A DNA stretch of 64,000 nucleotides, taken from an uncultured Eubacteriales bacterium. Lineage in GTDB: Bacteria > Bacillota > Clostridia > Christensenellales > Borkfalkiaceae. This document shows positions 25,690-35,411 of the stretch, in pieces. Under the pieces are notes generated by a model. That model saw only the letters and a list, made by a program, of their open reading frames with translations, was not told where the DNA came from and ran no database searches. The position numbers and the translations under genes are program-made. The DNA is taken from NCBI GenBank assembly GCA_902767225.1, contig CACXGN010000020.1:154765-218764 (forward strand). The letters run 5' to 3'. Within the stretch, counting starts at the first letter, position 1. Each line of letters starts with the position of its first letter.

Positions 25690-27609
25690 ATGAAGACCGC
25701 TAAAAAGAATAAAATCCTAATATTGTTTTCAGTTTTGATATTGTCGCTCATCGCGGCGTTTTCCTTTATGCCAAGGCAAGTTTCGCACGCGGCTGTTTCG
25801 GCAAGCGAACAGGTAAGCACTTACTTTTCGTTAAATGACGAAGTCGTTTCTGCGTCTTTTGAAGACGACGCGGTTAAGTTTTCCGTTAAAGAAGGCGCAA
25901 CTATTCAGTTTAAGAATGAACTTGCCGTAAACAACTTCGGCATCAGTTTCACTCTTACCGACGAGATTAAAGAGATAACTCTTAAAATTCCCGCAAAGGC
26001 AAGGCTTTATAACGGTAATAAAAATATAGACGGCGGTTTCGATACCGAAATCGATAACGTTTTAACCGTCAATAAAGACGGAACCGTTAAGTTTAACGGA
26101 ACTAACGAATCCGCTGACGTAAATAACGATCTTGAAATCAATTTTAGTAAATACGGCTCTGTATTAAAAGCCACTATTTACGGGGTTGACCTTTCAAATA
26201 CCGACGCTTATTACGAACTTAATACCGACGATTTGATTTCTTCTAAAATTCTTATCACAGTATCTTCCGTAGATGGGGAAGACGCTGCCGATCTTAAACT
26301 TAACTTCGTAGATCAAAACGTAGGCGTCGATGGATATAAACAGACCTTCGTTCAGGACGAGTCCGGAGAATTCGAACTCGCCACCCCGAGAGTAAATATT
26401 AAATCATCTAACTTTTTCAACGTAATTGAAGGTGTTAATTACGTTCGCCGTTTCTTTACCTATACGATAACCGATTTCGAAGTGCTCTCGGTATTCGGCA
26501 AAGAAAGTTCTTCAAACTATCATGTTTCGGGAATATCCGGATCGGAAGTTGACGTTAACGGCGCTAACGGAAGAGATATTACTTTCCGTAACGAAGACGG
26601 AGACATGGCTTTCCTCGGTGTATTCGACAACGCCGATAATCAGATCGAAACTTATTCCGTAGTGGTTAAAGAAGATGCGGATTCAACGCCTGAATATAAA
26701 ATCCATGATTTCTTCGATCAGAACGCATACGATGCGTATAAAGCGGCGCTATTAAAAGCGACTTTTTCTGACGAAGAACAGACTAAATATATCGAGATCG
26801 GTTCTGATAAGAAAATAGTTTTACCGACTATGAAAGACTTGGTAAAAGATGATATTACTTCGTATGAAAACCTTACCTATACCGTTCAGTATTGGACGCC
26901 TTCGACTTATTCCACTTCTTCAACGATGACTATACCCGTTACCGAGGCGGGAATTTATAAGTTCTGCGTTCTGTTTACCGACGGCGCGGGCAACTCAATG
27001 GAAAACGAAGACTTCTATACCGTAGATCACAGCGATTCCACAAAGTTCACCGTTGACGGAATTTATAAGGATTACTTCTTTGAATTTGAACTTTTAGACA
27101 ATGCGGATATGACGGTAACCGCGGGAACGCAAGGAAACGGATACGTAGGGGTCAAATATAAGGCTTCCGCATTCACTATAAACGCTTCTTCATATAGCAC
27201 CACATATAAGCTTTATTATTCGGCAAACGATATTGACGTTACCGCAGACGGCTGGACAGAAATTTTGCCCGCGTCAAGAGCGTCCGAAGCGGATACCGAA
27301 ACGGAGAGCGATAAGATCATAGCGATAGATTACGACGGCGAATTGACTTTCACGCCCGATAAGGTTGGGTATTATAAAATCGTATGTTTGGTAAGTTCGG
27401 AAAACAGCGCAAGAACGGTTTCAGCAGCAACCAAAATAACGGTCGAAGATCAGCCGAAAACCGTCGTTCCGGATAGCCACTGGGCACAGAACAATATTGC
27501 GTCTATAATCTTCCTGTCTATCGGCGGACTGAGTTTATTAGGAATAATCGTTCTGATATTCGTTAAGCCGAAAGACGAACAAAACGTCGTATCCAAAAAG
27601 AAAAAATAA
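25690..27609 (+). CDS. Secreted, membrane-anchored surface protein of unknown function
   Basis: A 639-residue protein with a signal peptide (KILILFSVLILSLIAAFSF, cleavage likely near SHAAVSA). A long extracellular beta-rich region follows, with two Ig-like stretches near the C-terminus (ITEAGIYKF-like and KVGYYKIVCLVSSE). A C-terminal membrane helix (IIFLSIGGLSLLGIIVLIFV) ends in a lysine tail, an anchor without an LPxTG motif. AGGAG lies about 14 bp before the ATG, which is a long spacing. It is monocistronic with its own promoter and terminator. No enzymatic motif is recognised. Confidence 0.75.
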   Translation: MKTAKKNKILILFSVLILSLIAAFSFMPRQVSHAAVSASEQVSTYFSLNDEVVSASFEDDAVKFSVKEGATIQFKNELAVNNFGISFTLTDEIKEITLKIPAKARLYNGNKNIDGGFDTEIDNVLTVNKDGTVKFNGTNESADVNNDLEINFSKYGSVLKATIYGVDLSNTDAYYELNTDDLISSKILITVSSVDGEDAADLKLNFVDQNVGVDGYKQTFVQDESGEFELATPRVNIKSSNFFNVIEGVNYVRRFFTYTITDFEVLSVFGKESSSNYHVSGISGSEVDVNGANGRDITFRNEDGDMAFLGVFDNADNQIETYSVVVKEDADSTPEYKIHDFFDQNAYDAYKAALLKATFSDEEQTKYIEIGSDKKIVLPTMKDLVKDDITSYENLTYTVQYWTPSTYSTSSTMTIPVTEAGIYKFCVLFTDGAGNSMENEDFYTVDHSDSTKFTVDGIYKDYFFEFELLDNADMTVTAGTQGNGYVGVKYKASAFTINASSYSTTYKLYYSANDIDVTADGWTEILPASRASEADTETESDKIIAIDYDGELTFTPDKVGYYKIVCLVSSENSARTVSAATKITVEDQPKTVVPDSHWAQNNIASIIFLSIGGLSLLGIIVLIFVKPKDEQNVVSKKKK

Positions 27610-27614
27610 AAAGC

Positions 27615-27643
27615 AAAAGACTTCGGCTTTCCGAAGTCTTTTT
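27615..27643 (+). terminator. Intrinsic terminator
   Basis: Stem AAAAGACTTCGG / CCGAAGTCTTTT. The next start codon lies about 10 bp further on. Confidence 0.88.
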
Positions 27644-27653
27644 ACTAAACAAA

Positions 27654-28466
27654 ATGAAAGAATTTAAAGTAACCAAATCCCAAAAACTTTCTTCCGCGAT
27701 AATGGAAAACGCATCCGGAATATCGTATAACGCCGTAATGAAACTTTTGCGCAAAAAAGACGTGAAGGTCAACGGCGCGCGCGTTAAAAAAGACCATATC
27801 GTAAATATCGGCGATATTATAACGGTTTACGTCGATTTTACCGCCGAACCGTATTCTGTTATTTACCAGGATAATAACGTTATTTTAGTAGATAAAAAAA
27901 GTGGTTTTTTATCCGAAGAAGTTTTTGAAAATTTGTCCGAAAAATACGGCGAAGTTTACTTTATCCATCGGCTGGACAGAAACACGGCAGGGCTTATGGT
28001 TTTTGCCAAAAACAAGGTAGCGGAAGAAGAATTGATTGATGGTTTTAAAAACCGCAAATTCATTAAAGAATATCTTGCGGAAGTCTTCGGAAAGATGCCT
28101 AAAAAAGAAGACGTTTTAACGGCATACCTTGTTAAAAACAGCGCTCTTTCGGAAGTTAAAATTTTTGACGAAAAAGTTAAAAATTCCGTTGAAATTAAAA
28201 CGGGGTATAAAGTGCTTTCTTCGGGAGAAAAAACCAGCCTTTTATCCGTTCGGTTATATACAGGAAAAACGCATCAGATAAGGGCGCATCTCGCTCATAT
28301 CGGGCACCCGATCGTGGGGGACGGAAAGTATGGAAACGCGGCTGAAAATAAGATTTTAGGGAAGAAAAAACAGGCGCTTGTTGCAAAGAGTTTGACCTTT
28401 TATTTCGAGCCGCAAAACGCGCTTTATTATTTAAACGGAAAGACTTTTGTTTCGGAGGAAAGCTAA
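27654..28466 (+). CDS. RluA-family pseudouridine synthase with S4 domain
   Basis: A 270-residue enzyme. An S4 RNA-binding domain occupies about residues 10-60 (VMKLLRKKDVKVNGARVKKD), followed by the catalytic domain with FIHRLDRNTAGLMVFAK and TGKTHQIRAHLAHIGHPIVG. The start codon sits right after a strong terminator, and no Shine-Dalgarno is seen, so the message may arise by read-through or be leaderless. Its stop overlaps the start of rqcH as TAATG, which indicates translational coupling. Confidence 0.92.
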   Translation: MKEFKVTKSQKLSSAIMENASGISYNAVMKLLRKKDVKVNGARVKKDHIVNIGDIITVYVDFTAEPYSVIYQDNNVILVDKKSGFLSEEVFENLSEKYGEVYFIHRLDRNTAGLMVFAKNKVAEEELIDGFKNRKFIKEYLAEVFGKMPKKEDVLTAYLVKNSALSEVKIFDEKVKNSVEIKTGYKVLSSGEKTSLLSVRLYTGKTHQIRAHLAHIGHPIVGDGKYGNAAENKILGKKKQALVAKSLTFYFEPQNALYYLNGKTFVSEES

Positions 28467-30190
28467 TGCCGCAAGACGCTTTTACTTTAAGGCATTTGAC
28501 CGCCGAACTTGATAAAATTTTCGCCGGCGGAACGATAAACAGAATAACCGTTCCGGATGGAGATACGGTTATTTTTACCGTTTATAACGGAAAGGGAACT
28601 GAGAAACTTCTTATTTCCGCCAACCCATCTTCGCCGAGAATAGCCGTTTTTTCGGGCGAAGAAATATCTCCGCTTACCGCTCCGAATTTTTGCATGCTTT
28701 TAAGGAAACATCTTATCGGTGCGAAGATAGTAAAAATCGAACTTTCAGGCTTTGACAGGATAGTTAAGATAACTTGTTTTTATAAGGGTGAATTTTCAGA
28801 CGGGGAAGAAAAGACTATTTACGCCGAACTTATGGGTAGATACAGTAACGTTATTCTTACCGCAAACGGCAAGGTTTTGGGCAGTAACCGCGGCGTAAAC
28901 TTTTTCGATAACGGTATTCGCCCGCTTATCACGGGGAAAGATTATATTTTTCCGCCGACGCAAAATAAATTTTTGCCTAACGATAGAAATCTTATCGAAA
29001 AGTTTAAGAATATCGGCGCAAACGTCCCCGAATTTATATTTAATAACGTAACGGGGCTTGCCCTTTCAACCGCGGAAGAGATCGCGCGTTCTTTCGCTTT
29101 AAAAATCGGGGCAGGTAGCGAAGAAGTTTCTTTGATCGTTCAAAAAGATCCCGAAAGTTTTTTCGATTTTTTGAACGAATTTATATATTCCGAAAGGATA
29201 AAACCGTGCATAGAAGAAGAGAACGGAGAGTATAAAGACGTTTTCGCGTTCCCTTACGCTACGGTTAGCGGGAATATAAAATATTTCGATAATCTATATC
29301 TTGCCGAAAACGAATTTTACGATAAAAAACAGGCGTTAAAACGGTTCAAGGAAAAAAAAGACGGGCTATTGCACTCCGCCGAATCGGCAAAAAAGAAGAT
29401 AAAGAAAAGGCTTTCCACCCTTTATGCGAGAAAGGCGGACGCTGACTCTGCCGAAGAGAACAGGTTAAAGGGCGAACTTATTATTTCAAACATCTATAAA
29501 CTTAAATACGGAGACGAAAAACTCGTTGCGGAAAATTATTACGACGGCGGGAAGGAGATAACTATCCCGCTCGATAAAAGTCTTTCACCCGCCGATAACG
29601 CCGAAAGGTATTTCAAAAAATACAATAAGCAAAAACGCACACTTTTTGCACTTGAACCTTTCATAAAACAGGCGGAAAGCGAATACGAATATTTGCAAAG
29701 CCTTGTAGATTTTATATCGATAGCGGAATCGGAAGACGACCTTATCGCCCTTTATTCGGAAGCGGAAAAATACGGGCTTATAAAACCGCAGAATATCAGA
29801 AAGAAAAAGGAACAGAATAAGCCGTTTCGCCAGTATGATATTTTCGGATACGAAGTTAAAGTCGGAAGAAGTAATATCGAAAACGACGAACTAGTATATT
29901 CCGCGGCGGACTCGGATATTTGGTTGCACTCTAAATCTTACCGCTCGGCGCACGTTATAATAAAGGCGGGCGGAAAAGAAGTGCCCGAAAAAGTTTTAAT
30001 TTCCGCGGCGGAGATCTGCGCCTATTATTCAAAGTGCAGAGACGGAAAAAGCGAAATAGTTTATACAAAGCGGATAAACCTTAAAAAACCGAAAGGCGCA
30101 AAATTCGGGCTGTGGAATTATTCGGATTATAATTCGATAACCGTCGAATCTTCTCCGCACGAAGAAGATAGAAGGTCCCCTGACCGCTAA
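28466..30190 (+). CDS. rqcH: NFACT-family ribosome quality control protein RqcH
   Basis: A homologue of eukaryotic Rqc2 that binds stalled 50S subunits and recruits tRNA-Ala to add alanine tails to nascent chains. The 574 residues show an N-terminal NFACT-N domain with the conserved DR pair (GFDRIVKI), a coiled-coil middle (KKRLSTLYARKADADSAEEN and beyond), and the C-terminal NFACT-R domain (YSAADSDIWLHSKSYRSAHV). In Gram-positive bacteria it was earlier named as a fibronectin-binding protein. It overlaps the upstream gene at TAATG and lies just before tig-clpP-clpX, which fits protein quality control. Confidence 0.9.
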   Translation: MPQDAFTLRHLTAELDKIFAGGTINRITVPDGDTVIFTVYNGKGTEKLLISANPSSPRIAVFSGEEISPLTAPNFCMLLRKHLIGAKIVKIELSGFDRIVKITCFYKGEFSDGEEKTIYAELMGRYSNVILTANGKVLGSNRGVNFFDNGIRPLITGKDYIFPPTQNKFLPNDRNLIEKFKNIGANVPEFIFNNVTGLALSTAEEIARSFALKIGAGSEEVSLIVQKDPESFFDFLNEFIYSERIKPCIEEENGEYKDVFAFPYATVSGNIKYFDNLYLAENEFYDKKQALKRFKEKKDGLLHSAESAKKKIKKRLSTLYARKADADSAEENRLKGELIISNIYKLKYGDEKLVAENYYDGGKEITIPLDKSLSPADNAERYFKKYNKQKRTLFALEPFIKQAESEYEYLQSLVDFISIAESEDDLIALYSEAEKYGLIKPQNIRKKKEQNKPFRQYDIFGYEVKVGRSNIENDELVYSAADSDIWLHSKSYRSAHVIIKAGGKEVPEKVLISAAEICAYYSKCRDGKSEIVYTKRINLKKPKGAKFGLWNYSDYNSITVESSPHEEDRRSPDR

Positions 30191-30218
30191 AAAGGTGAAT
30201 AAATCCACTCGAAAAGGT

Positions 30219-30247
30219 TTGCCTTTTATAAAATGATATGATAAAAT
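30219..30247 (+). promoter_or_regulatory. Promoter of tig-clpP-clpX
   Basis: TTGCCT (30219-30224), 17 bp, TAAAAT (30242-30247). No CIRCE or CtsR-like repeat was noticed around it. Confidence 0.6.
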
Positions 30248-30277
30248 ATTTAAGAATTTTTGTGATAGGAGTAACTT

Positions 30278-31567
30278 ATGAAATATACTTTTGAAAAAGC
30301 CGAAAAAAGCACGGTAAAAATCGAAATGACGCTTACGGCGAAAGAATGGAAAGAATCGCTTGACGCCGCTTACGAAAAGACCAAGGGCAGATATTCTCTT
30401 CCGGGGTTTAGAAAGGGCAAAGTTCCGAAACATTTATTAGAACAGACTTACGGCGAAGGTATCTTCTTTGAAGAAGCGATAAATATCGCTTTCCCCAAAT
30501 ATTACGGAGAAGTTTTGGATAAAGAAACTTCGATCGTTCCGGTATCTACTCCCGAAATCGACATTAAAAACGTAAGCGAAAAAGGTATCATACTTATTGC
30601 CGTAGTTCCCGTTAAACCCGAAGTAACACTCGGCGAATATAAGGGTATAACTTTCGATAAAGTTGAGTATAATGTTAAAGACGAAGACGTGGAAGCCGAA
30701 CTTAAACGTTTGCAAGAAAGAAATTCAAGGCTTGTTGACGTAGAAGGCGACGAACCCGTTAAAGACGGAGACACCACCGTTATCGATTTCTCCGGCAGCG
30801 TTGACGGGGTTAAGTTCGAAGGCGGCACGGCTGAAAAATACACCTTGGTTATCGGCAGCCACTCTTTTATTCCCGGATTTGAAGAACAGATTATCGGAAT
30901 GAAAAAGGGTGAAGAAAAGGATATAAACGTTAAATTCCCAGACGACTACGGCGCAGAAAACTTAAAGGGAAAAGATGCGGTATTCGCGATCAAACTTCAC
31001 GAGATAAAGAAAAAAGAGATCCCCGAAATAACCGACGAATTTATTAAAGACGCGGTAGGGGCTGAAAGCGTTGAAGCGTATAAAAAAGAAACCGCTGAAA
31101 GACTTAAAAAGCAGAACGACGACAGGGCGACTCGCGAACTCGAAGACGCTATGGTTAAAAAGATAACTGACGGCGCAACCGTAGAAATTCCGGACGCCAT
31201 GATCGAAAATCAGATCGATCGTATGGTTGAAGAAATGTCTTATAGGCTTTCTTACCAAGGTCTTAAACTTGAAGACTACTTAAAGTATACCGGTCAAACG
31301 ATGGACGATTACAGAAAGGGTTATAAAGAACAGGCGGAAGGTATCGTTAAGTCTCAACTCGTTATAGAAAAGATCATCGAAACCGAAAAGATCGAAGCGA
31401 CTGACGAAGACGTTGAAAAGAGAATCGAAGAAATGGCGACTGCGCAAAATAGACCCGCTCCCGACGTTAAGAAGAATATGAACGCGCGTCAACTCGATTA
31501 TATTAAAAACGAAGTTATAATCAATAAATTCTTTGAACTTCTAAAAAGCGTTAACACCGTTAAATAA
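30278..31567 (+). CDS. tig: Trigger factor
   Basis: A ribosome-bound chaperone and prolyl isomerase, 429 residues. The ribosome-docking loop GFRKGKVP lies at residues 43-50. The FKBP-type domain begins near residue 160 (DGDTTVIDFSGSVDGVKFEGG) and includes SHSFIPGFEEQIIGMKKGE. The C-terminal helical chaperone region follows. GGAG precedes the ATG. It is the first gene of the tig-clpP-clpX operon, a classic arrangement. Confidence 0.97.
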   Translation: MKYTFEKAEKSTVKIEMTLTAKEWKESLDAAYEKTKGRYSLPGFRKGKVPKHLLEQTYGEGIFFEEAINIAFPKYYGEVLDKETSIVPVSTPEIDIKNVSEKGIILIAVVPVKPEVTLGEYKGITFDKVEYNVKDEDVEAELKRLQERNSRLVDVEGDEPVKDGDTTVIDFSGSVDGVKFEGGTAEKYTLVIGSHSFIPGFEEQIIGMKKGEEKDINVKFPDDYGAENLKGKDAVFAIKLHEIKKKEIPEITDEFIKDAVGAESVEAYKKETAERLKKQNDDRATRELEDAMVKKITDGATVEIPDAMIENQIDRMVEEMSYRLSYQGLKLEDYLKYTGQTMDDYRKGYKEQAEGIVKSQLVIEKIIETEKIEATDEDVEKRIEEMATAQNRPAPDVKKNMNARQLDYIKNEVIINKFFELLKSVNTVK

Positions 31568-31587
31568 TTAAAAGGATTTAAGAACAA

Positions 31588-32184
31588 ATGGAAATTAAAA
31601 ACAGCGTTATTCCTTACGTTGTAGAGCAGACGAATAAGGGCGAAAGAAGTTACGATATATATTCAAGACTGTTAGAAGACAGAATAATCTTTTTAACCGG
31701 CGAGATAAACGACGCGGTGGCGGACACGGTCGTCGCGCAGCTTATCTATCTTGAAGGAAAAGATCCGAATAAAGATATCTGCCTTTATATCAATAGTCCG
31801 GGCGGCAGCGTTACCGCGGGGCTCGCGATATACGACACTATGAATTATATAAAGTGCGACGTCAGCACGATTTGTATAGGTCTTGCGGCGTCTATGGGCG
31901 CTTTCTTACTTTCCAGCGGCACAAAGGGCAAAAGATACGCGCTTAAAAACAGCGAAATAATGATCCACCAGCCCTTGGGCGGCGCACAGGGTCAGGCAAG
32001 CGATATAAAGATCCAAGCCGACCATATAATTAAAATAAAGAAAAAATTAAACGAGATTTTAGCCGAAAATAGCGGCAAACCTTACGAAATCGTTGAAAAA
32101 GACACCGACAGAGATAATTATTTGTCGGCGGAAGAGGCAAAAGAATACGGACTTATTGACGAGATTTTCGTAAAACGTCCGTAA
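31588..32184 (+). CDS. clpP: ATP-dependent Clp protease proteolytic subunit
   Basis: A serine protease that forms a tetradecameric chamber fed by ClpX. The 198-residue length is standard. The catalytic triad is visible: S102 in AASMGAF, H127 in MIHQPLGG and D176 in DTDRD. Processing of a short N-terminal propeptide is possible. AAGGA precedes the start, and clpX follows after 12 bp. Confidence 0.97.
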   Translation: MEIKNSVIPYVVEQTNKGERSYDIYSRLLEDRIIFLTGEINDAVADTVVAQLIYLEGKDPNKDICLYINSPGGSVTAGLAIYDTMNYIKCDVSTICIGLAASMGAFLLSSGTKGKRYALKNSEIMIHQPLGGAQGQASDIKIQADHIIKIKKKLNEILAENSGKPYEIVEKDTDRDNYLSAEEAKEYGLIDEIFVKRP

Positions 32185-32196
32185 ACTCGGAGACGT

Positions 32197-33420
32197 ATGA
32201 AAGATAAAGAACAACTTTTTTGCTCCTTCTGCGGAAAGCCGAAGGAACTTACTAAAAGATTAATAGCGGGCCCTAACGGAATATACATTTGCGACGAGTG
32301 TATAGAGATTTGTCGCGACGTTATGAAAGAGGACGAGAATAAAGAAAAGGCGTTAGAGGAAGTAAAACTTTTAAAGCCTGCCGAAATTAAAGCGAAACTT
32401 GACGAATATATCGTCGGTCAGGAAGACGCTAAAAAAGTTTTATCCGTAGCGGTTTATAATCATTATAAAAGGATCAATTCCGCAATTAAAGACGGAGACG
32501 TCGAACTCGATAAAAGCAATATCTTATTGCTCGGACCTACGGGCTCGGGAAAGACTTTGCTTGCAAAAACGCTCGCTAAAATTTTAGAAGTGCCTTTTGC
32601 CGTTGCCGACGCCACTACTTTGACCGAGGCAGGCTACGTCGGGGAAGACGTGGAAAATATCTTGTTAAAACTTATTCAAGCCGCGGATTACGACGTTGAA
32701 AAGGCTCAAAAAGGTATCGTTTATATAGACGAGATCGATAAGATAGCAAGAAAGAGTGAAAACGTTTCTATAACTCGTGACGTATCCGGCGAAGGCGTTC
32801 AGCAAGCGCTTTTAAAGATTATCGAAAGCACGGTTGCAAACGTTCCTCCGCAGGGCGGAAGAAAACATCCGCAGCAGGAATTTATAAGGATAGATACCAC
32901 GAATATTCTGTTCATTTTGGGCGGGGCGTTCGTAGGGCTTGACGAAATAGTAAATAAAAGGAAGGAAAAGTCTTCTTTGGGTTTCGGCGGCTCGGTAAAA
33001 GAAGAAAAGGAAAAGAATTTCGAGTATCTTAAAGAAATTCAGCCCCAAGATCTTATCAAATACGGGCTTATTCCCGAATTTGTCGGCAGAGTTCCCATAA
33101 CCGTAGGGCTTCACCCGCTCGACGAAGAAGCTCTCGTAAATATTTTAACAGAGCCTAAAAACGCGCTCGTTAAACAGTATAAGCGTTTGATAGGTCTCGA
33201 TAACGTCGAACTCGAAATAACCGACGACGCCGTTCGTGCGGTGGCAAAACGCGCCATCGAACTGAAAACGGGGGCAAGGGGACTAAGAACTATTTTAGAA
33301 AACCTTATGCTCGACACTATGTATGATATCCCGTCTGACGAATCGATTGAAAAGGTCATAATAGACGAAAGCGTCGTCAGCGGCGAAAAACCTAAAATCG
33401 TTAAGAAAAAAATCGCGTAG
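32197..33420 (+). CDS. clpX: ATP-dependent Clp protease ATP-binding subunit ClpX
   Basis: An unfoldase of 407 residues. An N-terminal zinc-binding domain has cysteines 9, 12, 32 and 35. The AAA+ core has Walker A GPTGSGKT (113-120) and Walker [11 protein letters not shown]. The pore loop GYVGEDV and the VGRVP segment are present. It sits directly after clpP and ends before a strong terminator. Confidence 0.97.
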   Translation: MKDKEQLFCSFCGKPKELTKRLIAGPNGIYICDECIEICRDVMKEDENKEKALEEVKLLKPAEIKAKLDEYIVGQEDAKKVLSVAVYNHYKRINSAIKDGDVELDKSNILLLGPTGSGKTLLAKTLAKILEVPFAVADATTLTEAGYVGEDVENILLKLIQAADYDVEKAQKGIVYIDEIDKIARKSENVSITRDVSGEGVQQALLKIIESTVANVPPQGGRKHPQQEFIRIDTTNILFILGGAFVGLDEIVNKRKEKSSLGFGGSVKEEKEKNFEYLKEIQPQDLIKYGLIPEFVGRVPITVGLHPLDEEALVNILTEPKNALVKQYKRLIGLDNVELEITDDAVRAVAKRAIELKTGARGLRTILENLMLDTMYDIPSDESIEKVIIDESVVSGEKPKIVKKKIA

Positions 33421-33427
33421 CATTTTG

Positions 33428-33457
33428 ATCGGTCGATTAGAAATCGGCCGATTTTTT
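33428..33457 (+). terminator. Intrinsic terminator after clpX
   Basis: Stem ATCGGTCGATT / AATCGGCCGAT followed by T6. Confidence 0.85.
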
Positions 33458-33526
33458 CTTGCGATTTACCGAATAAAAAGAATTAAAAAAAATTATCGTA
33501 AATTTAAAAAAATTATTAAAAATCGT

Positions 33527-33555
33527 TTGACAAAGCAGTTGCCTTCTACTATAAT
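33527..33555 (+). promoter_or_regulatory. Consensus promoter of the S10 ribosomal operon
   Basis: TTGACA (33527-33532), 17 bp, TATAAT (33550-33555). Transcription should start near 33562, giving a leader of about 230 nt before rpsJ. Confidence 0.88.
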
Positions 33556-33561
33556 AAGTGG

Positions 33562-33792
33562 TAGCTGTGTTAATCTGGGTTGAAGCGGGAAGTTACTTAA
33601 TCGCAAGAAGATAATTTCCGCGGACAAGTGTGGGGGCTAGACCTCTGCGACTAACTTCAAAAGAGAAGATAGGGGATTCATTCGCAGCGACTTAAAAAGT
33701 TAAGTATCGGCGAATGATTTTTTTATCTGAATATTTTGGACACACACGGAAGAGTTTACAGCAAACTTAAAGTTAGGATAGGAGAAAGAAAA
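33562..33792 (+). promoter_or_regulatory. S10-operon leader RNA with an internal attenuator
   Basis: The leader has no sizeable ORF. A long-range stem TTGAAG/CTTCAA (33580-33585 with 33655-33660) encloses a hairpin formed by GCGGGAA and TTCCGC (33585-33591 with 33616-33621). A long hairpin TCATTCGC/GCGAATGA (33678-33717) with an inner ACTTAA/TTAAGT stem is followed by T7, a textbook intrinsic terminator about 70 nt before rpsJ. TACTTAA at 33594-33600 is complementary to 33700-33706 and could act as an antiterminator. This suggests attenuation by a ribosomal protein such as L4; the ligand is inferred. Confidence 0.68.
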
Positions 33793-34092
33793 ATGGCAAG
33801 TCAAAAAATCAGAATTAAACTTATGTCTTATGACAGCGAAATGCTCGATCAAGCGGCTAAAAAAATAGTCGAAACCATGCAGAAATCGGGCGCAAAGATC
33901 AGCGGACCTATTCCGCTGCCCACCGAGAAGGAAATAGTTACTATTCTCCGTTCTCCGCATAAATATAAAGATTCGAGAGAACAGTTCGAAATCAGAACTC
34001 ACAAAAGACTTATCGATATTTATTCGCCGAACGTTAAACTTCTTGACAGCATTCATTTGCCCGCCGGCGTAGACATTAAGATTAAGTTATAA
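33793..34092 (+). CDS. rpsJ: 30S ribosomal protein S10
   Basis: A 99-residue S10, also a transcription antitermination partner of Nus[22 protein letters not shown] is the family start, and [13 protein letters not shown] is the conserved 3' part. The start at 33793 is chosen over an upstream in-frame codon because GGAG lies just before it and S10 begins at this point. It is the first gene of the S10 operon, controlled by the leader just upstream. Confidence 0.97.
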   Translation: MASQKIRIKLMSYDSEMLDQAAKKIVETMQKSGAKISGPIPLPTEKEIVTILRSPHKYKDSREQFEIRTHKRLIDIYSPNVKLLDSIHLPAGVDIKIKL

Positions 34093-34140
34093 TTAGAACA
34101 ATATTTAAAACATTATATAATATGGAGGTGAACTTTATCT

Positions 34141-34773
34141 ATGAATAAAGCAATCATTGGAAGAAAGCTAGGGATGACTCAGGTATTTACCGAAGAAGGT
34201 AAGGTTATTCCCGTAACGGTTATCGAAGCCGGTCCGTGCCCCGTCGTTCAAGTCAAAACGCTTGAAAGAGACGGTTATTCGGCAGTAAAACTCGGTTTTG
34301 ACGCTGTTGACGAAAAGAAATTAAATAAGCCCGAAGCGGGTTTATTCAAAAAGACCGGTGTTCCGGCGCAGAAAGTTTTGAAAGAATTCAAACTTGACGG
34401 TGCTGACGCTATGACCGTTGGAACGGTAATCACTTGCGACACTTTCGCCGCGGGCGATAAGATCGACGTATCCGGCGTAACGAAAGGTCACGGATTTACG
34501 GGCGTTATCAAAAGATGGAACAACCACAGACTTAAAGAAACGCACGGTGTAGGCCCTGTTCACAGAGAAGTCGGTTCTATGGGTGCGAACAGCAGTCCTT
34601 CGAGAGTTTTCAAAGGTAAAAAGATGCCTGGTCAATACGGACACGAAAACGTAACCGTATTAAATCTTGAAGTAGTAAAAGTCGACAAAGAAAGAAATGC
34701 GATTTTGGTTAAAGGTGCCGTTCCCGGCCCGATTAAAGGAATCGTAACATTAAGAAACAGCGTTAAAGCGTAA
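34141..34773 (+). CDS. rplC: 50S ribosomal protein L3
   Basis: A 210-residue L3. It begins IIGRKLGMTQVFTEEGKVIP and holds the conserved core loop KRWNNHRLKETHGVGPVHRE, which reaches the peptidyl-transferase centre. A GGAGG site precedes the start. It is the second gene of the S10 operon. Confidence 0.97.
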   Translation: MNKAIIGRKLGMTQVFTEEGKVIPVTVIEAGPCPVVQVKTLERDGYSAVKLGFDAVDEKKLNKPEAGLFKKTGVPAQKVLKEFKLDGADAMTVGTVITCDTFAAGDKIDVSGVTKGHGFTGVIKRWNNHRLKETHGVGPVHREVGSMGANSSPSRVFKGKKMPGQYGHENVTVLNLEVVKVDKERNAILVKGAVPGPIKGIVTLRNSVKA

Positions 34774-34784
34774 GGAGAAAGATT

Positions 34785-35411
34785 ATGCCAAGTGTTAAAT
34801 TATATAATATGCAAGCGAACGAAGTAGGCAGTCTCGAACTTTCCGACGCTATATTCGGCGCTGAATTAAACGAAGCGGTAATTCACCAAGCGGTTGTCGC
34901 AAGACTCGCAAACGAAAGACAAGGAACCAAAAGCACTCTTACCCGTAGCGAAGTAAGAGGCGGAGGCGCTAAACCCTGGAGACAAAAAGGAACGGGTAGA
35001 GCGAGACAGGGTTCTATCAGAAGTCCTCAATGGGTAAAGGGCGGCGTAGTTTTTGCACCCAAGTCCAGAGACTTCTCAAAGAAAATGAATATCGCCGCTA
35101 AAAGAGTTGCGCTCTTCTCGGCGCTTTCGCAGAAAGTAAGAGACGGCGAAGTATTCGTTATAGACGATATCAAAGTTAAAGAAGCAAAGACCAAGGAAAT
35201 GGCGGCGTTCTTAAAAGCCTTCAAGTTTGAAAAATCCGTTCTTATCGTAATGGATAACGCAGACGAAAGCGTATTAAGAGCAAGTGCGAATATCAAAGCG
35301 ATAAGCACTATACCTGCGGCTCAGTTAAATACTTACGACGTAGTTAAAAACGCTAACGTAGTTATTTCCAAAAAGGCCGTTGAACAAATCGAGGAGGTCT
35401 ACGGAGAATAA
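34785..35411 (+). CDS. rplD: 50S ribosomal protein L4
   Basis: A 208-residue L4. The extended loop carries TRSEVRGGGAKPWRQKGTGR, which lines the exit tunnel. In gammaproteobacteria L4 represses its own S10 operon, so it is a candidate ligand for the leader before rpsJ. The stop overlaps the rplW start as TAATG. Confidence 0.96.
   Translation: MPSVKLYNMQANEVGSLELSDAIFGAELNEAVIHQAVVARLANERQGTKSTLTRSEVRGGGAKPWRQKGTGRARQGSIRSPQWVKGGVVFAPKSRDFSKKMNIAAKRVALFSALSQKVRDGEVFVIDDIKVKEAKTKEMAAFLKAFKFEKSVLIVMDNADESVLRASANIKAISTIPAAQLNTYDVVKNANVVISKKAVEQIEEVYGE

Noticed and set aside
33562..33792. T-box riboswitch before rpsJ
   Set aside because: The T-box core sequence GGGTGGNACCGCG is absent; the leader fits ribosomal-protein attenuation better.
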